Shown here: piece by piece, positions 42,482 to 50,000 of the stretch
Layout of the letters: the number at the start of each line of letters is the position of its first letter
Position numbering within the stretch: the first letter of the stretch is position 1
Source: Planctomycetaceae bacterium
GTDB taxonomy: Bacteria; Planctomycetota; Planctomycetia; Planctomycetales; Planctomycetaceae
Length of the DNA: 50,000 nt
Direction: 5' to 3'
NCBI GenBank assembly: GCA_018699955.1
Contig: JABISG010000088.1
Location: 1-50,000, forward strand
Position numbers and translations under genes: made by a program
Notes under the pieces: generated by a model
What the model saw: only the letters and a program-made list of their open reading frames with translations
Databases searched by the model: none
Told to the model about the DNA's origin: nothing

Positions 42482-43801
42482 TCACCGTTTCAGTGTGAAG
42501 CCAACGTCACGCGGTTCCCGTGTTTTCAAGCCGCAGTGGCCACCGTCGTCCTGTTGGTTGCTGCCCACGCTGTAGATCACGACTCGCGTTTCTTCCATCA
42601 TGTAACGCAAGGGTTGCCCGTTAAATGGATCGGTGAGTTGCACGGACGGTTCCGATGAATCGCCGAGCAACTCGGCGTCAATCTCTGCGAGCGAATTCGG
42701 CAATCGGCCATGCTTGAGCCAGTGACGTTGAGTCGCAATGCCCGCGATAGCACATCTCTGTCTGGCCGTGACCCGCGCTCCATCGATTCCACTAAACGCA
42801 GGCATTATCAGCAGCACCCCCTTGAGCCGTATACAAGAGACCTTGCCGTCTTCCAGTCGAGTGATTTCGGCGTTGATCTCACGTTGTTTCTGCAAGGCAG
42901 CAGGCCACGGTTCGGCGTATCCTTCAATCGAACTTCCAAAGAACCGGAGCGCCGCCAGTTTATTCGCCTGTCGCGAGGGACCTAGCGTCATGTCGTCGAG
43001 CATTGAGAGGCAAAACGCCCTCTCGCCGCACACGGCGTTGCTGAGTTCGTCCTTGAATTGCGCTGACCCAATTGCCACTTGCAATGATTGCAGTTTGGCG
43101 TCGTTCCACCGGCAGTGCGGCAACAGACGCTCGACATGGTAGCTGCCAATGCTATGGAACGCTCTTCGCACCATCTGTGATACTCCACTCGGTTCATCCC
43201 TCATCGCATCGGACAGAGCAAATATCGCTGTCAAGTCTTGGAGTGTCCGTTCATCGTCTCCATCGTGTGCAGAGACATGGGCGCCGAGCTTCAGCAAGTC
43301 TGAAACTTCTATAGTCGTTCCTATGTCAAAGAACGGCGGAGGCATTCCAGCAGAATAGTTCGTCGGGAATCGAATCTGACCTCCCGCTGCTGCCGCTCGA
43401 TAAATCAACTGTAACTCTTTGTCCAACTCGCCGAGCAGCGTTCGCGACGCTTCGAGTTCAGCCCACGGTTCGCCCGGCGGTGGAACCCGTGTGGACCCGT
43501 TACCAATGATCGGCAGCGTCTTCCCGCGCGTCGAAAGATCCGCAGTTCGAACAGCATCTATCGCTGCAACCCACAGGTTAGTGGTGTCGGTCACTCCATC
43601 CGGGACAACGTAAAAGTCGTCAACCTCGCTCGCAGTCGTAGGCAAACCATTGGCGCGCAGTTCGGCCAATTTTGCATCGACCAAAGACCTTTGCGCATAC
43701 CAGTTGCAAATAAATGTCACCAGACCGATCACCGGAACGCTGACCAGCGCCCAGAACAGCTTCGAGCGGAGCAAAGCGGATTGCCACGAATTCGTCGCCA
43801 T
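42482..43801 (-). CDS. Membrane-anchored protein of unknown function (tandem paralog 1)
   Basis: A 439-residue protein starting at ATG 43801 (MATNSWQSALLRSK); GTG 43810 is an alternative. One membrane helix (LFWALVSVPVIGLVTFICNWY, about 15-35) anchors it. The mature part has conserved blocks shared with the next gene: ASEVDDFYVVPDGVTDTTNLW; EPWAELEASRTLL; LQDLTAIFALSDAMRDEPSG. The C-terminal RHWLKHGRLPNSLAEIDAE, DPFNGQPLRYMMEETRVVIY and SVG follow. The DPF-x-G-x-PL-x-Y-x...YSVG end is a pattern often seen in planctomycete proteins. Compared with its neighbour at 43915-45240 it is nearly the same length and clearly similar throughout, so it is a tandem duplicate. No enzyme motif recognised. 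Confidence 0.8.
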   Translation of the reverse strand: MATNSWQSALLRSKLFWALVSVPVIGLVTFICNWYAQRSLVDAKLAELRANGLPTTASEVDDFYVVPDGVTDTTNLWVAAIDAVRTADLSTRGKTLPIIGNGSTRVPPPGEPWAELEASRTLLGELDKELQLIYRAAAAGGQIRFPTNYSAGMPPPFFDIGTTIEVSDLLKLGAHVSAHDGDDERTLQDLTAIFALSDAMRDEPSGVSQMVRRAFHSIGSYHVERLLPHCRWNDAKLQSLQVAIGSAQFKDELSNAVCGERAFCLSMLDDMTLGPSRQANKLAALRFFGSSIEGYAEPWPAALQKQREINAEITRLEDGKVSCIRLKGVLLIMPAFSGIDGARVTARQRCAIAGIATQRHWLKHGRLPNSLAEIDAELLGDSSEPSVQLTDPFNGQPLRYMMEETRVVIYSVGSNQQDDGGHCGLKTREPRDVGFTLKR

Positions 43802-43914
43802 GTCGTTCACGAAAGTCGGACAATAGGACCATGCAAGGCAGTGTGGCGATCAGTTCACCAGTCAACGACATTCCTTATACAACAGTATCCATGGCCGTCG
43901 AACGGGCGAACGAG

Positions 43915-45240
43915 TTACCGTTTCAGCGAGAAGCCGACGTCCTGTGGTCGCTTTCCCTCTGAGTCCAGGTCGGCGTCATCGTCTTTCTTGTTTTCACCCA
44001 CGCTGTAGATCACGAGGCGCGTTTCCTCGATCTTGTAGAGCAAGGGGGTTCCGCTGAATGGGTCGGTGAGACGCGTAGAACGGCCGGATGGATGACCGAG
44101 AAATTCGTCGTCAATCTCCGTCAGCGATTCCGGCAGTCGGCCATGCTTGAGCCGGTATCGTTCCGTCGCAATGACGGCAATGGCGCTGTTCTGTCGGGCG
44201 GTGGCTCGCGCGCCGGCAATTGCAACCTGCTGCAAGGCGGGCAGTAGCAGGAGCACACCCCTCATTCTCAGTCGAGAGAGACCACTTGCGGACAGCTTCT
44301 TGACTTCGGCACTGAGGTCGCGTTGCCCTTTGATGGCATCGGACCACGAACCGGATAAACCCTCAATCGAAGTCTTATAGAACCGCAGGGCCTCGAGTTT
44401 GTTTGCCTGTCGGAACGGGCCGAGCGGCATGCGGTCGAGTGCCGTCAGAGAAATTGCCCGCTCGCCGCTCATGCTATGGGTAATTCCGTCCTTGAACCGT
44501 GCCGCCCCGATTACCGCCTGCAGCGATTGCAGTTCGGCATCATCCCAACCGCTGTGCGGAAGCAATTCTTCGGCGGCGTTACAACCGCTGTTATGAATCG
44601 CGATGCGGACCAGTTGTGAAACCATGCACGGCTCGCCCCGCATCGCATCGGAAAGGGCGAAGATCGATTTCAGGTCCTGCAGCACCCGTGCGAAATCACC
44701 ATCGTGAGCAGCAACGTGGGCGTCGAGCGTCAGCAGTCGCGCCACTGAGCGCGAATTCTGTGTGAGGGGCAGCAGCGTGGCGATCCCGGCGGAAAAGTCC
44801 ACGGGAAAGCGGACCTGTCCCCCCGCCTTGCCCGCACGGTGAATCACCTGCAACTCGAGCTTGGCATTGGCCAGTAACGTTCGCGACGCTTCCAGTTCTG
44901 CCCACGCTTCGCCTGGCGGCGGAATCGGAGTCGGCCCTTCACCGAGAATCGGTAGTGTCTTGATATTGGGGGAAGAACCTGCAGCTTGCCCGGCATTGAT
45001 CGCTGCAACCCAGAGATCGGTGGTGTCGGTGACGTTGTCGGGGACGACATAGAAGTCGTTGACCTCACTCGCGTTTGTCGGCAGCCCCTTGGCCCGCAGT
45101 TCGGCCAGTTGTGCGTCGAGCGACGACTGACGAGCGATCCAGATGCCGACAAATGTCACAAGAATGACGAGCGGAACGCTGACTATCGCCCAGAATAGCT
45201 TTGAGCGGAACAGGGTGGATTTCTGTGGCTCAGGCTCCAT
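43915..45240 (-). CDS. Membrane-anchored protein of unknown function (tandem paralog 2)
   Basis: A 441-residue paralog of the previous gene, 113 bp upstream of it on the same strand. The frame extends to 45384, but ATG 45240 (MEPEPQKSTLFRSK) begins right before the anchor helix (LFWAIVSVPLVILVTFVGIWI). Shared blocks include ASEVNDFYVVPDNVTDTTDLW, EAWAELEASRTLL, LQDLKSIFALSDAMRGEP, ERYRLKHGRLPESLTEIDDE and DPFSGTPLLYKIEETRLVIY. It differs from its twin mainly in the region around residues 110-150 (NAKLELQVIHRAGKAGGQVR versus DKELQLIYRAAAAGGQIR) and in the tail. Function unknown; two copies suggest divergent specificity or dosage. Confidence 0.82.
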   Translation of the reverse strand: MEPEPQKSTLFRSKLFWAIVSVPLVILVTFVGIWIARQSSLDAQLAELRAKGLPTNASEVNDFYVVPDNVTDTTDLWVAAINAGQAAGSSPNIKTLPILGEGPTPIPPPGEAWAELEASRTLLANAKLELQVIHRAGKAGGQVRFPVDFSAGIATLLPLTQNSRSVARLLTLDAHVAAHDGDFARVLQDLKSIFALSDAMRGEPCMVSQLVRIAIHNSGCNAAEELLPHSGWDDAELQSLQAVIGAARFKDGITHSMSGERAISLTALDRMPLGPFRQANKLEALRFYKTSIEGLSGSWSDAIKGQRDLSAEVKKLSASGLSRLRMRGVLLLLPALQQVAIAGARATARQNSAIAVIATERYRLKHGRLPESLTEIDDEFLGHPSGRSTRLTDPFSGTPLLYKIEETRLVIYSVGENKKDDDADLDSEGKRPQDVGFSLKR

Positions 45241-45380
45241 GTTGTGCTCCGTAGATGTGGGGCGCTGCGAGTTGATGACCGAAAAATGGCGTGGAAGAAG
45301 GTCGCAGCAACCGTCAGCATATTGACGCGTTGGGAGATGTGTGCTGTCTATCAAAAGCGAACGCTCCACCCGATTGGAAC

Positions 45381-45420
45381 GCAAAAAAATCCCGAGGGTT
45401 CACGGGGAACCCTCGGGATT
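45381..45420 (-). terminator. Rho-independent terminator of groES-groEL
   Basis: AATCCCGAGGGTTC (45388-45401) pairs perfectly with GAACCCTCGGGATT (45407-45420) around loop ACGGG. On the minus strand a run of seven Ts follows the stem (As at 45383-45389 on the plus strand). It lies 63 bp past the groEL stop. Confidence 0.92.
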
Positions 45421-45483
45421 TGTCGGTTTTTACCGCCGCAAACGTTATCGATTGGCGTTCACAGGCGAATGTGTCAGACGGTC

Positions 45484-47094
45484 TTAGTAGATGTCCTCGT
45501 CGCCGCCGCCCTTCTTGTCATCTTTGGGCTTTTCGGCGATCAGGGCATCGCTGGTCAGCAGCAGCGTCGAGACGCTGGCCGCGTTCTGCAGTGCCGTACG
45601 GGTGACCTTGGTCGGATCGATAATGCCCGACTTGACCAGATCTTCGTACTTGTCGGTTGCTGCGTTGTAGCCTTGGTTGCCTGATCCCTCGGAGACCTTC
45701 TCGCAGATGACGCTGCCGTCCTGGCCGGCGTTGTTGGCGATTTGGGTCAGCGGAGCGCGGCAAGCCCGCAGGATGATGTTGTAGCCAACACCTTCGTCGG
45801 TCGAGAGACCTTTCGGCTTGCAGGACGAAGACGACCGCAGCAATGCAACGCCACCACCGGGAAGAATTCCTTCCTCGACGGCTGCGCGGGTCGCGTGCAA
45901 GGCGTCTTCAACGCGGGCCTTCTTCTCTTTCATTTCGCTTTCGGTTGCGGCACCCACATTGACCTGGGCAACACCGCCGGACAGCTTGGCAACTCGCTCT
46001 TCCAGCTTTTCACGATCGTAGTCGCTGGTCGAGTTTTCCAACTCGCGGCGAATCTGATCGATTCTCGACTTCAGGTCAGCCGTCTTACCGCCGCCTTCGA
46101 CGATGGTTGTGTTGTCCTTGTCGATGACAATCTTCTTCGCCTGACCGAGGTCGGATAACTGTACGTTGTCCAACTGAATTCCCAGGTCTTCAAAGATGGC
46201 CTGACCGCCAACCATGACGGCGATGTCCTGCAGCATGGCCTTGCGGCGGTCGCCGTAACCCGGTGCTTTCACCGTGACGCACTTGAATGTGCCACGCAGC
46301 TTATTGATGACCAAAGTTGCGAGTGCTTCGCCCTCGACTTCTTCGGCGATGATCAACAACGGCTTGCCGGCTTCCACGACCTTTTCGAGGACGGGAACCA
46401 GATCCTTGATGTTGGAGATCTTCTTCTCGTGGATAAGAATGAATGCGTCTTCCATCACGCATTCCATCGTCTGCGGATCGGTCACAAAGTAAGGCGAGAG
46501 GTATCCGCGGTCAAACTGCATACCTTCGACCACTTCGAAGTCGGTAGAGAGGGTCTTGCCCTCTTCGACGGTAATCACGCCATCTTTGCCAACCTGCGAC
46601 ATGGCTTCCGCCAGAATGCCGCCGATTTCATCGTCGCCGTTCGAGGCCACCGTACCGACTTGGGCAATCGCCTTCTTCGAGCGGCACTCAGTCGCCATGC
46701 CCTTCAGCTTATCGACGATGTCGGCGACGGCCTTGTCCATGCCGCGTTTCATTTCGATGGGGCTGACACCAGCGACAACGGCCTTGAGTCCTTCGTTGTA
46801 AATCGCTTCGGCCATAATGGTCGCGGTTGTTGTTCCGTCGCCGGCGGTGTCCGATGTTTTGCTTGCGACTTCACGAACCATGCGGGCGCCCATGTCTTCA
46901 AACTTGTTGGGCAACTCGATTTCGCGGGCCACGGTCACGCCGTCCTTGGTGACGGTCGGCGAGCCAAAGCTTTTCTCTAAAATGACGTTTCGGCCGCGCG
47001 GGCCAAGTGTCACGCGGACTGCGCGTGCCAACTTGCTGATGCCGCGCCGCATCGCTTCCTGAGCTTCTTGATCGAAGGCAATCATCTTGGCCAT
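45484..47094 (-). CDS. groL: Chaperonin GroEL (60-kDa subunit)
   Basis: A 536-residue chaperonin that folds proteins inside the GroEL-GroES chamber in the cytoplasm. Start [20 protein letters not shown] (GGGAGAG upstream); [26 protein letters not shown]; nucleotide-binding [89 protein letters not shown]. All equatorial, intermediate and apical landmarks are present. The tail is [10 protein letters not shown] instead of the GGM-rich tail of E. coli GroEL, so the chamber-lining tail is missing, as is common for divergent or additional bacterial copies. It follows groES by 84 bp in one operon with a strong terminator. Confidence 0.96.
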   Translation of the reverse strand: MAKMIAFDQEAQEAMRRGISKLARAVRVTLGPRGRNVILEKSFGSPTVTKDGVTVAREIELPNKFEDMGARMVREVASKTSDTAGDGTTTATIMAEAIYNEGLKAVVAGVSPIEMKRGMDKAVADIVDKLKGMATECRSKKAIAQVGTVASNGDDEIGGILAEAMSQVGKDGVITVEEGKTLSTDFEVVEGMQFDRGYLSPYFVTDPQTMECVMEDAFILIHEKKISNIKDLVPVLEKVVEAGKPLLIIAEEVEGEALATLVINKLRGTFKCVTVKAPGYGDRRKAMLQDIAVMVGGQAIFEDLGIQLDNVQLSDLGQAKKIVIDKDNTTIVEGGGKTADLKSRIDQIRRELENSTSDYDREKLEERVAKLSGGVAQVNVGAATESEMKEKKARVEDALHATRAAVEEGILPGGGVALLRSSSSCKPKGLSTDEGVGYNIILRACRAPLTQIANNAGQDGSVICEKVSEGSGNQGYNAATDKYEDLVKSGIIDPTKVTRTALQNAASVSTLLLTSDALIAEKPKDDKKGGGDEDIY

Positions 47095-47178
47095 TGCAAT
47101 GTCTCTCCCGTTCGCTTCCGTTACAGTTGTTGATATGTATCGATTTTATCGAAAGATGGCTGACGGCATTTCGGCGGA

Positions 47179-47493
47179 CTAAAATGTCGCCAGAATGTCG
47201 CTTTCTCGCAGCAACAGATAATCTTCGTCGCCGAGATTAATCTCTTCTCCACCGTAGGAACTAAACAGCACGCGATCGCCTTCCTTGACCGACAGCGCTA
47301 GTTTCGTTCCGTCACTCTTTGTATGGCCATCGCCGACCGAAATGACCGATCCCTTTTGCGGTTTGTCCTGGGCTGAATCGGGGAGAACAATACCTCCGCT
47401 GGTTGTGGTCTCAGCCTCTTCTCGCTTGACGACAACCCGGTCGCCCAACGGAATCAGTCGGCTCTTCTTCTTTGCTTTCGCCTTTGTCGCCAT
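47179..47493 (-). CDS. groS: Co-chaperonin GroES
   Basis: A 104-residue heptameric lid of the chaperonin. ATG 47493 (MATKAKAKKKSRLIPLGDRV) follows AGGAG nine bases upstream; the longer frame to 47589 is not used. Family motifs: RLIPLGDRVVVKREE (core strand), TTSGGIVLPDSAQDKPQKGSV (mobile loop with the GroEL-binding IVL), GDRVLFSSYGGEEINLGDEDYLLLRESDILA (roof and C-terminus). A Lys/Ala-rich N-terminal extension (about 11 residues) precedes the usual start. groEL follows 84 bp downstream. No CIRCE (TTAGCACTC-N9-GAGTGCTAA) inverted repeat is visible upstream, so regulation by HrcA is not supported by sequence. Confidence 0.96.
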   Translation of the reverse strand: MATKAKAKKKSRLIPLGDRVVVKREEAETTTSGGIVLPDSAQDKPQKGSVISVGDGHTKSDGTKLALSVKEGDRVLFSSYGGEEINLGDEDYLLLRESDILATF

Positions 47494-48047
47494 CTCCGTC
47501 TCCTCAGATGTTCTTGCTTGACCGCAAAATGCCGTCGTTTGCCGATGATCCGCTTGTGACCCCAATTGCCACTTGAAAACTCTACTCAACCTGTCGCCAA
47601 CTCAATTGACGGCAGGTCGTGTCGCACGTCGTTCTCGATTCGCCTCAAAAGCCTCAGCTTGCGCTGATCGATGAACAAACGCAGCAACCCACGTGGTCGC
47701 AGTAAGCGAACGACGTGCCTAACGGAACGAATATCACAAGTCAATATGCAGAAACGACCTACGGAAAGCCATCTTCGGAGAATCGGCTGCCAGATCCGGC
47801 ATTCCCAACTGCCTTGCCTTGTGTTGCTGCCAAAATGACAGTCTCAGTGGCGGATCTCTGGCGGCATTTCGGCATTTCTTGTCGCTTCGAATGGTTCAAG
47901 GGTTTTGGTTTCCCGAGTGGTTGCCCGTGAAAGTCGCACTGGCTCTGCAGGCCCGTTCTGAACTAACATTCGCGCGGCGAGATTTTTTCTCTGGCTGTTA
48001 CATGCACGCAGGTTGCGTGTGCCTGGTGAGACGACGGAGCCCCGTTC
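47494..48047. other. Divergent intergenic region
   Basis: About 550 bp between groES (minus) and the lipoprotein gene (plus). The ORF at 47715-47930 has no supported start or family and I do not annotate it. I see no CIRCE, no tRNA and no strong hairpin. Both promoters must lie here but are not clear. Confidence 0.45.
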
Positions 48048-48476
48048 ATGCAACTCTTCAGTGCTGTTTGTCGAATGGCCGCCCCTGTAGTACTCCTGCT
48101 GGTTCTTGCCGGATGTGAGGGAGGTCCGGCCAGTAGTTTTTCCGGCCTGCGTTCGACATCTGGCACGTCTCCGGACGAAAAGACGGAAATGGAATATCGC
48201 AGTGAGTATCAAGCTGAACGAGATCCGGAAGCGTTGGGTTGGCTGCTCGCCAACCGGATTCGGCAGGGAATGGGTGTTGGTGAGGTGAATGAAATTCTCG
48301 GCCAAGACGGAACGCGCGAGTTTGATGACCGGAAGCTCAAGGCGGGTAACCCCGCTTACCGTGCCGATGACATCGCGTATCGTTGGGGACCAGACAGCGG
48401 AGGGCGTGCGGTCTACCTGTTGTTTCGGGAAGACAAGCTGCTGAACTTCGATCCGCAACAGTTTGTGGATGAGTAG
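48048..48476 (+). CDS. BamE/SmpA-like lipoprotein
   Basis: A 142-residue lipoprotein. The signal peptide ends in a lipobox LVLAGC (Cys23), so it should be lipidated and anchored in a membrane. GGAG precedes ATG 48048. After a Ser/Gly-rich linker, residues about 62-142 have the BamE/SmpA/OmlA look: LLANRIRQGMGVGEVNEILGQDG followed by a beta-rich tail with DDIAYRWGPDSGG and AVYLLFREDKLLNFDP. BamE-type domains support outer-membrane protein assembly, but small lipoproteins of this fold have other roles, so the function is only suggestive. It ends 44 bp before the stop of rlmN, which converges from the other strand. Confidence 0.8.
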   Translation: MQLFSAVCRMAAPVVLLLVLAGCEGGPASSFSGLRSTSGTSPDEKTEMEYRSEYQAERDPEALGWLLANRIRQGMGVGEVNEILGQDGTREFDDRKLKAGNPAYRADDIAYRWGPDSGGRAVYLLFREDKLLNFDPQQFVDE

Positions 48477-48520
48477 GCCGTCTCGGCTGTTGCGAGTTTT
48501 CTTAGTGGTGACAGCAAGGC

Positions 48521-49576
48521 TCACGAGCCGCCGTCTTCTCGCTTGAGTCGCAGCTGCCCACAGGCAGCATCGATATCTTCGCCCTTGCGTTTGCGGATCG
48601 TCACAATGATGCCGAGTTCCCTTAGTGTTTTGACAAAACGCTCGGTGCGCACTCGGCCGGGATCTTTGAACGGCATTTCCGCAACGGTGTTCATTGGGAT
48701 CACGTTCACATGCGAATTGCGACCGCGAAGAAGGTGTCCCAGCTGCTTCGCGATTTCGGGTGTGTCGTTCACTCCGCCCAGCAGCACGTACTCGTAGGAG
48801 ATTCGGCGGCCCGACTGCTCGAAATATTCGTCGGCCGCCTGCAGAATCGCCTGGATGCCGACATTCTTGTTGACTGGGACTAACTCGTTGCGCAGTGGGT
48901 CGTTGGGGGCATGCAGCGAAATCGCCAGGTTGTAACGCGTGCCGAGCGCTGCCAGTTCCCGGATTTTATCCGGCAAGCCGACGGTCGAAATTGTGATTCG
49001 TCGCGCACCCAGTCCCAGCGCACCTTTCTCGTTAATCGTGTGCAATACAGGCAGCAAAGCCGGTAAATTCGCCAGCGGTTCGCCAATGCCCATCACCACC
49101 ACGTTGGTGATCCGCTCGTCCGGACTCAGCAGGCGGTCAACTCGTAGTAACTGTTCGAGAATCTCGCCGGTCGAGAGGTTTCGCGTTATGCCCAGCAAGC
49201 CACTGGCGCAAAACACGCAGCCCATCGCGCAGCCAACCTGCGTGCTGATGCAAACCGTCCGCCGCGTGGATTCTCGCATCAACACGCATTCGACCTTGTT
49301 GCCGTCCAGCAGTTCCAGCAGCAGTTTCTCGGTGCCATCCGTGGAAACCTGATGCGCGCTGATTTCTGAGGCAAACAGAGTGAATTGCTCGTGCAGCGCC
49401 GCACGCAATTGTGCGGGGACGTCATGCATCTCGTCGAAGTCGTTGACACGTTTGCCGAACATCCACCGTCGAATCTGGTCTGCGCGAAACGCAGCCTGTC
49501 CCTGCTCAGCACACCACTGCACAAGGTCGTCACGAGAAAGGTCACTTATCGGTCGCTGGGTGACTGAAACAGACAT
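48521..49576 (-). CDS. rlmN: 23S rRNA (adenine2503-C2)-methyltransferase RlmN
   Basis: A 351-residue radical-SAM enzyme that methylates C2 of A2503 in 23S rRNA and A37 in some tRNAs. The cluster motif is STQVGCAMGCVFCASG (C116, C120, C123; CxxxCxxC). Others: GEILEQLLRVDRLL; RITNVVVMGIGEPLANLPAL; GARRITISTVGLPDKIREL; NLAISLHAPNDPLRNELVPVNK; and YEYVLLGGVNDTPE. The C-terminal methyl-carrying cysteine is in DIDAACGQL (C339). Full length and ordinary. The start ATG 49576 begins MSVSVTQRPISDL. Confidence 0.96.
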   Translation of the reverse strand: MSVSVTQRPISDLSRDDLVQWCAEQGQAAFRADQIRRWMFGKRVNDFDEMHDVPAQLRAALHEQFTLFASEISAHQVSTDGTEKLLLELLDGNKVECVLMRESTRRTVCISTQVGCAMGCVFCASGLLGITRNLSTGEILEQLLRVDRLLSPDERITNVVVMGIGEPLANLPALLPVLHTINEKGALGLGARRITISTVGLPDKIRELAALGTRYNLAISLHAPNDPLRNELVPVNKNVGIQAILQAADEYFEQSGRRISYEYVLLGGVNDTPEIAKQLGHLLRGRNSHVNVIPMNTVAEMPFKDPGRVRTERFVKTLRELGIIVTIRKRKGEDIDAACGQLRLKREDGGS

Positions 49577-49606
49577 GCAAAGAAATACCGTCGGTCATCG
49601 GAGTTT

Positions 49607-49628
49607 AGCGGCGGGGCAACGCCCGCGC
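49607..49628. repeat. GC-rich hairpin element, second copy
   Basis: AGCGGCGGGGCAACGCCCGC is nearly the reverse complement of the hairpin at 7893-7916 (GCGTTGCCCCGCCGCT). Two such copies 42 kb apart suggest a dispersed palindromic element. Confidence 0.5.
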
Positions 49629-49817
49629 GTCATCCACGTACTCATTCTATTGCATCGCAGCAGATTTGCTATCGCCCCAAGCGAACCTGATCTGAAACTC
49701 GCGTGTCATGTTCGCCAGCCCGCAAGCCGATAACTGGTTTGCTATCGAGATTTTGGCAACGAATTCAGGCACTTTTCGGTCAATTCCAAAACTTCCGGGA
49801 AATCCTTTGGCCGAGAG

Positions 49818-49845
49818 TTGACACTTCGGTTGCCCCTGCTAAGAT
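49818..49845 (+). promoter_or_regulatory. Sigma70-type promoter
   Basis: TTGACA (49818-49823), a 16-bp spacer, then TAAGAT (49840-49845): a perfect -35 and a good -10. Nothing is encoded just downstream. Together with the boxA-like element about 75 bp later this fits a stable-RNA operon promoter. Confidence 0.6.
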
Positions 49846-49916
49846 GCAATCCGCTGGCACATTGATGTCAGCAACGCGGTGTCGGTGCCGATGCTTGGGG
49901 CCGCCGCCAAGTAGCA

Positions 49917-49928
49917 GTTCTTTGACAA
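49917..49928 (+). promoter_or_regulatory. boxA-like antitermination element
   Basis: GTTCTTTGACAA resembles the boxA element of rRNA leaders (E. coli TGCTCTTTAACA). It lies about 70 nt after the promoter's -10. NusB/S10 binding is inferred from similarity, not shown. Confidence 0.5.
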
Positions 49929-50000
49929 TTTGGTTGGTGAACTCCGACGATTCGATTGAGTTTTAAGAAGCGGCGGCTGACATCCAGTTCCGGTGCGACC

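Larger units (their letters stand above)
49577..50000. other. Right-edge intergenic region with promoter and boxA-like element
   Basis: No credible coding frame is seen (the ORF at 49703-49966 has no family features). The region holds a hairpin element at 49607, a near-consensus promoter at 49818-49845 and a boxA-like element at 49917, listed separately. The last 70 bases contain no recognisable 16S start. Confidence 0.6.

Noticed and set aside
47715..47930. Plus-strand ORF of 71 aa in the groES upstream region
   Set aside because: No convincing ribosome-binding site, no family, and composition unlike neighbouring proteins.
49703..49966. Plus-strand ORF of 87 aa near the right edge
   Set aside because: It spans the promoter and boxA-like element and has low-quality composition; a non-coding leader is a better explanation.
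1..50000. tRNA genes and complete insertion sequences
   Set aside because: I looked for cloverleaf-type T-loops and transposase motifs with terminal inverted repeats and found none that I could support by eye.

Overview
The window reads as a chromosomal piece of a planctomycete. The strongest markers are two gene clusters pairing DUF1501 (TAT-exported, sulfatase/phosphatase-like fold) with DUF1549/DUF1553 proteins carrying a CxxCH motif, families that are greatly expanded in Planctomycetes. Secreted PQQ-type and FG-GAP beta-propellers, a cytosolic-type Ser/Thr kinase and a CusA-type efflux operon fit the same picture. Genes are moderately GC-rich, mostly in short same-strand runs, and many start far downstream of the longest possible ORF.

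Layout. 1-7753 (minus): an apparent operon of DUF1549/1553, two consecutive DUF1501 genes, an ABC-2 permease without an ATPase and a secreted propeller-like protein that runs off the left edge. 7918-9165 (minus): secreted glucose/sorbosone dehydrogenase. 9674-15655 (plus): a membrane CapD-type nucleotide-sugar dehydratase; a HAD-like protein lacking its nucleophile, then a FabZ-like dehydratase and TrmB; an anchored CX5R phosphatase; an outer-membrane-like protein. 15672-21449 (minus): a second DUF1549/1553-DUF1501 unit with an FG-GAP protein. 21784-30480 (plus): SpoIID-like protein, then a heavy-metal RND export operon (His-rich exported protein, membrane fusion protein, CusA/CzcA pump, TolC-like outer membrane protein).

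30541-34035 is the most accessory-looking part. It holds two membrane proteins and an AT-richer island with a RelE/HigB-like toxin gene broken by a perfect 16-bp tandem duplication. Next to it are an intact HTH antitoxin gene, a strong terminator, a decayed DUF1501 tail and a palindromic repeat. 34063-42166 carries an OYE-type oxidoreductase, a Ser/Thr kinase closely followed by a UvrD-type helicase, and a large PQQ propeller with a methyltransferase-like N-terminus. 42170-42424 is a mosaic of short repeats. 42482-45240 holds two tandem paralogs of unknown function. 45381-47493 is groES-groEL with its terminator. 48048-49576 holds a BamE-like lipoprotein and rlmN. The right edge has a near-consensus sigma70 promoter and a boxA-like element, suggesting that a stable-RNA (probably rRNA) transcript starts there and continues outside the window.

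The best candidate for something new is the toxin gene with its perfect tandem duplication, which could be a reversible frameshift switch. The HAD protein with Ser at the nucleophile position, the propeller with a methyltransferase-like domain and the His-rich first gene of the metal-export operon also deserve attention. All calls are from reading the sequence; no database search was run.
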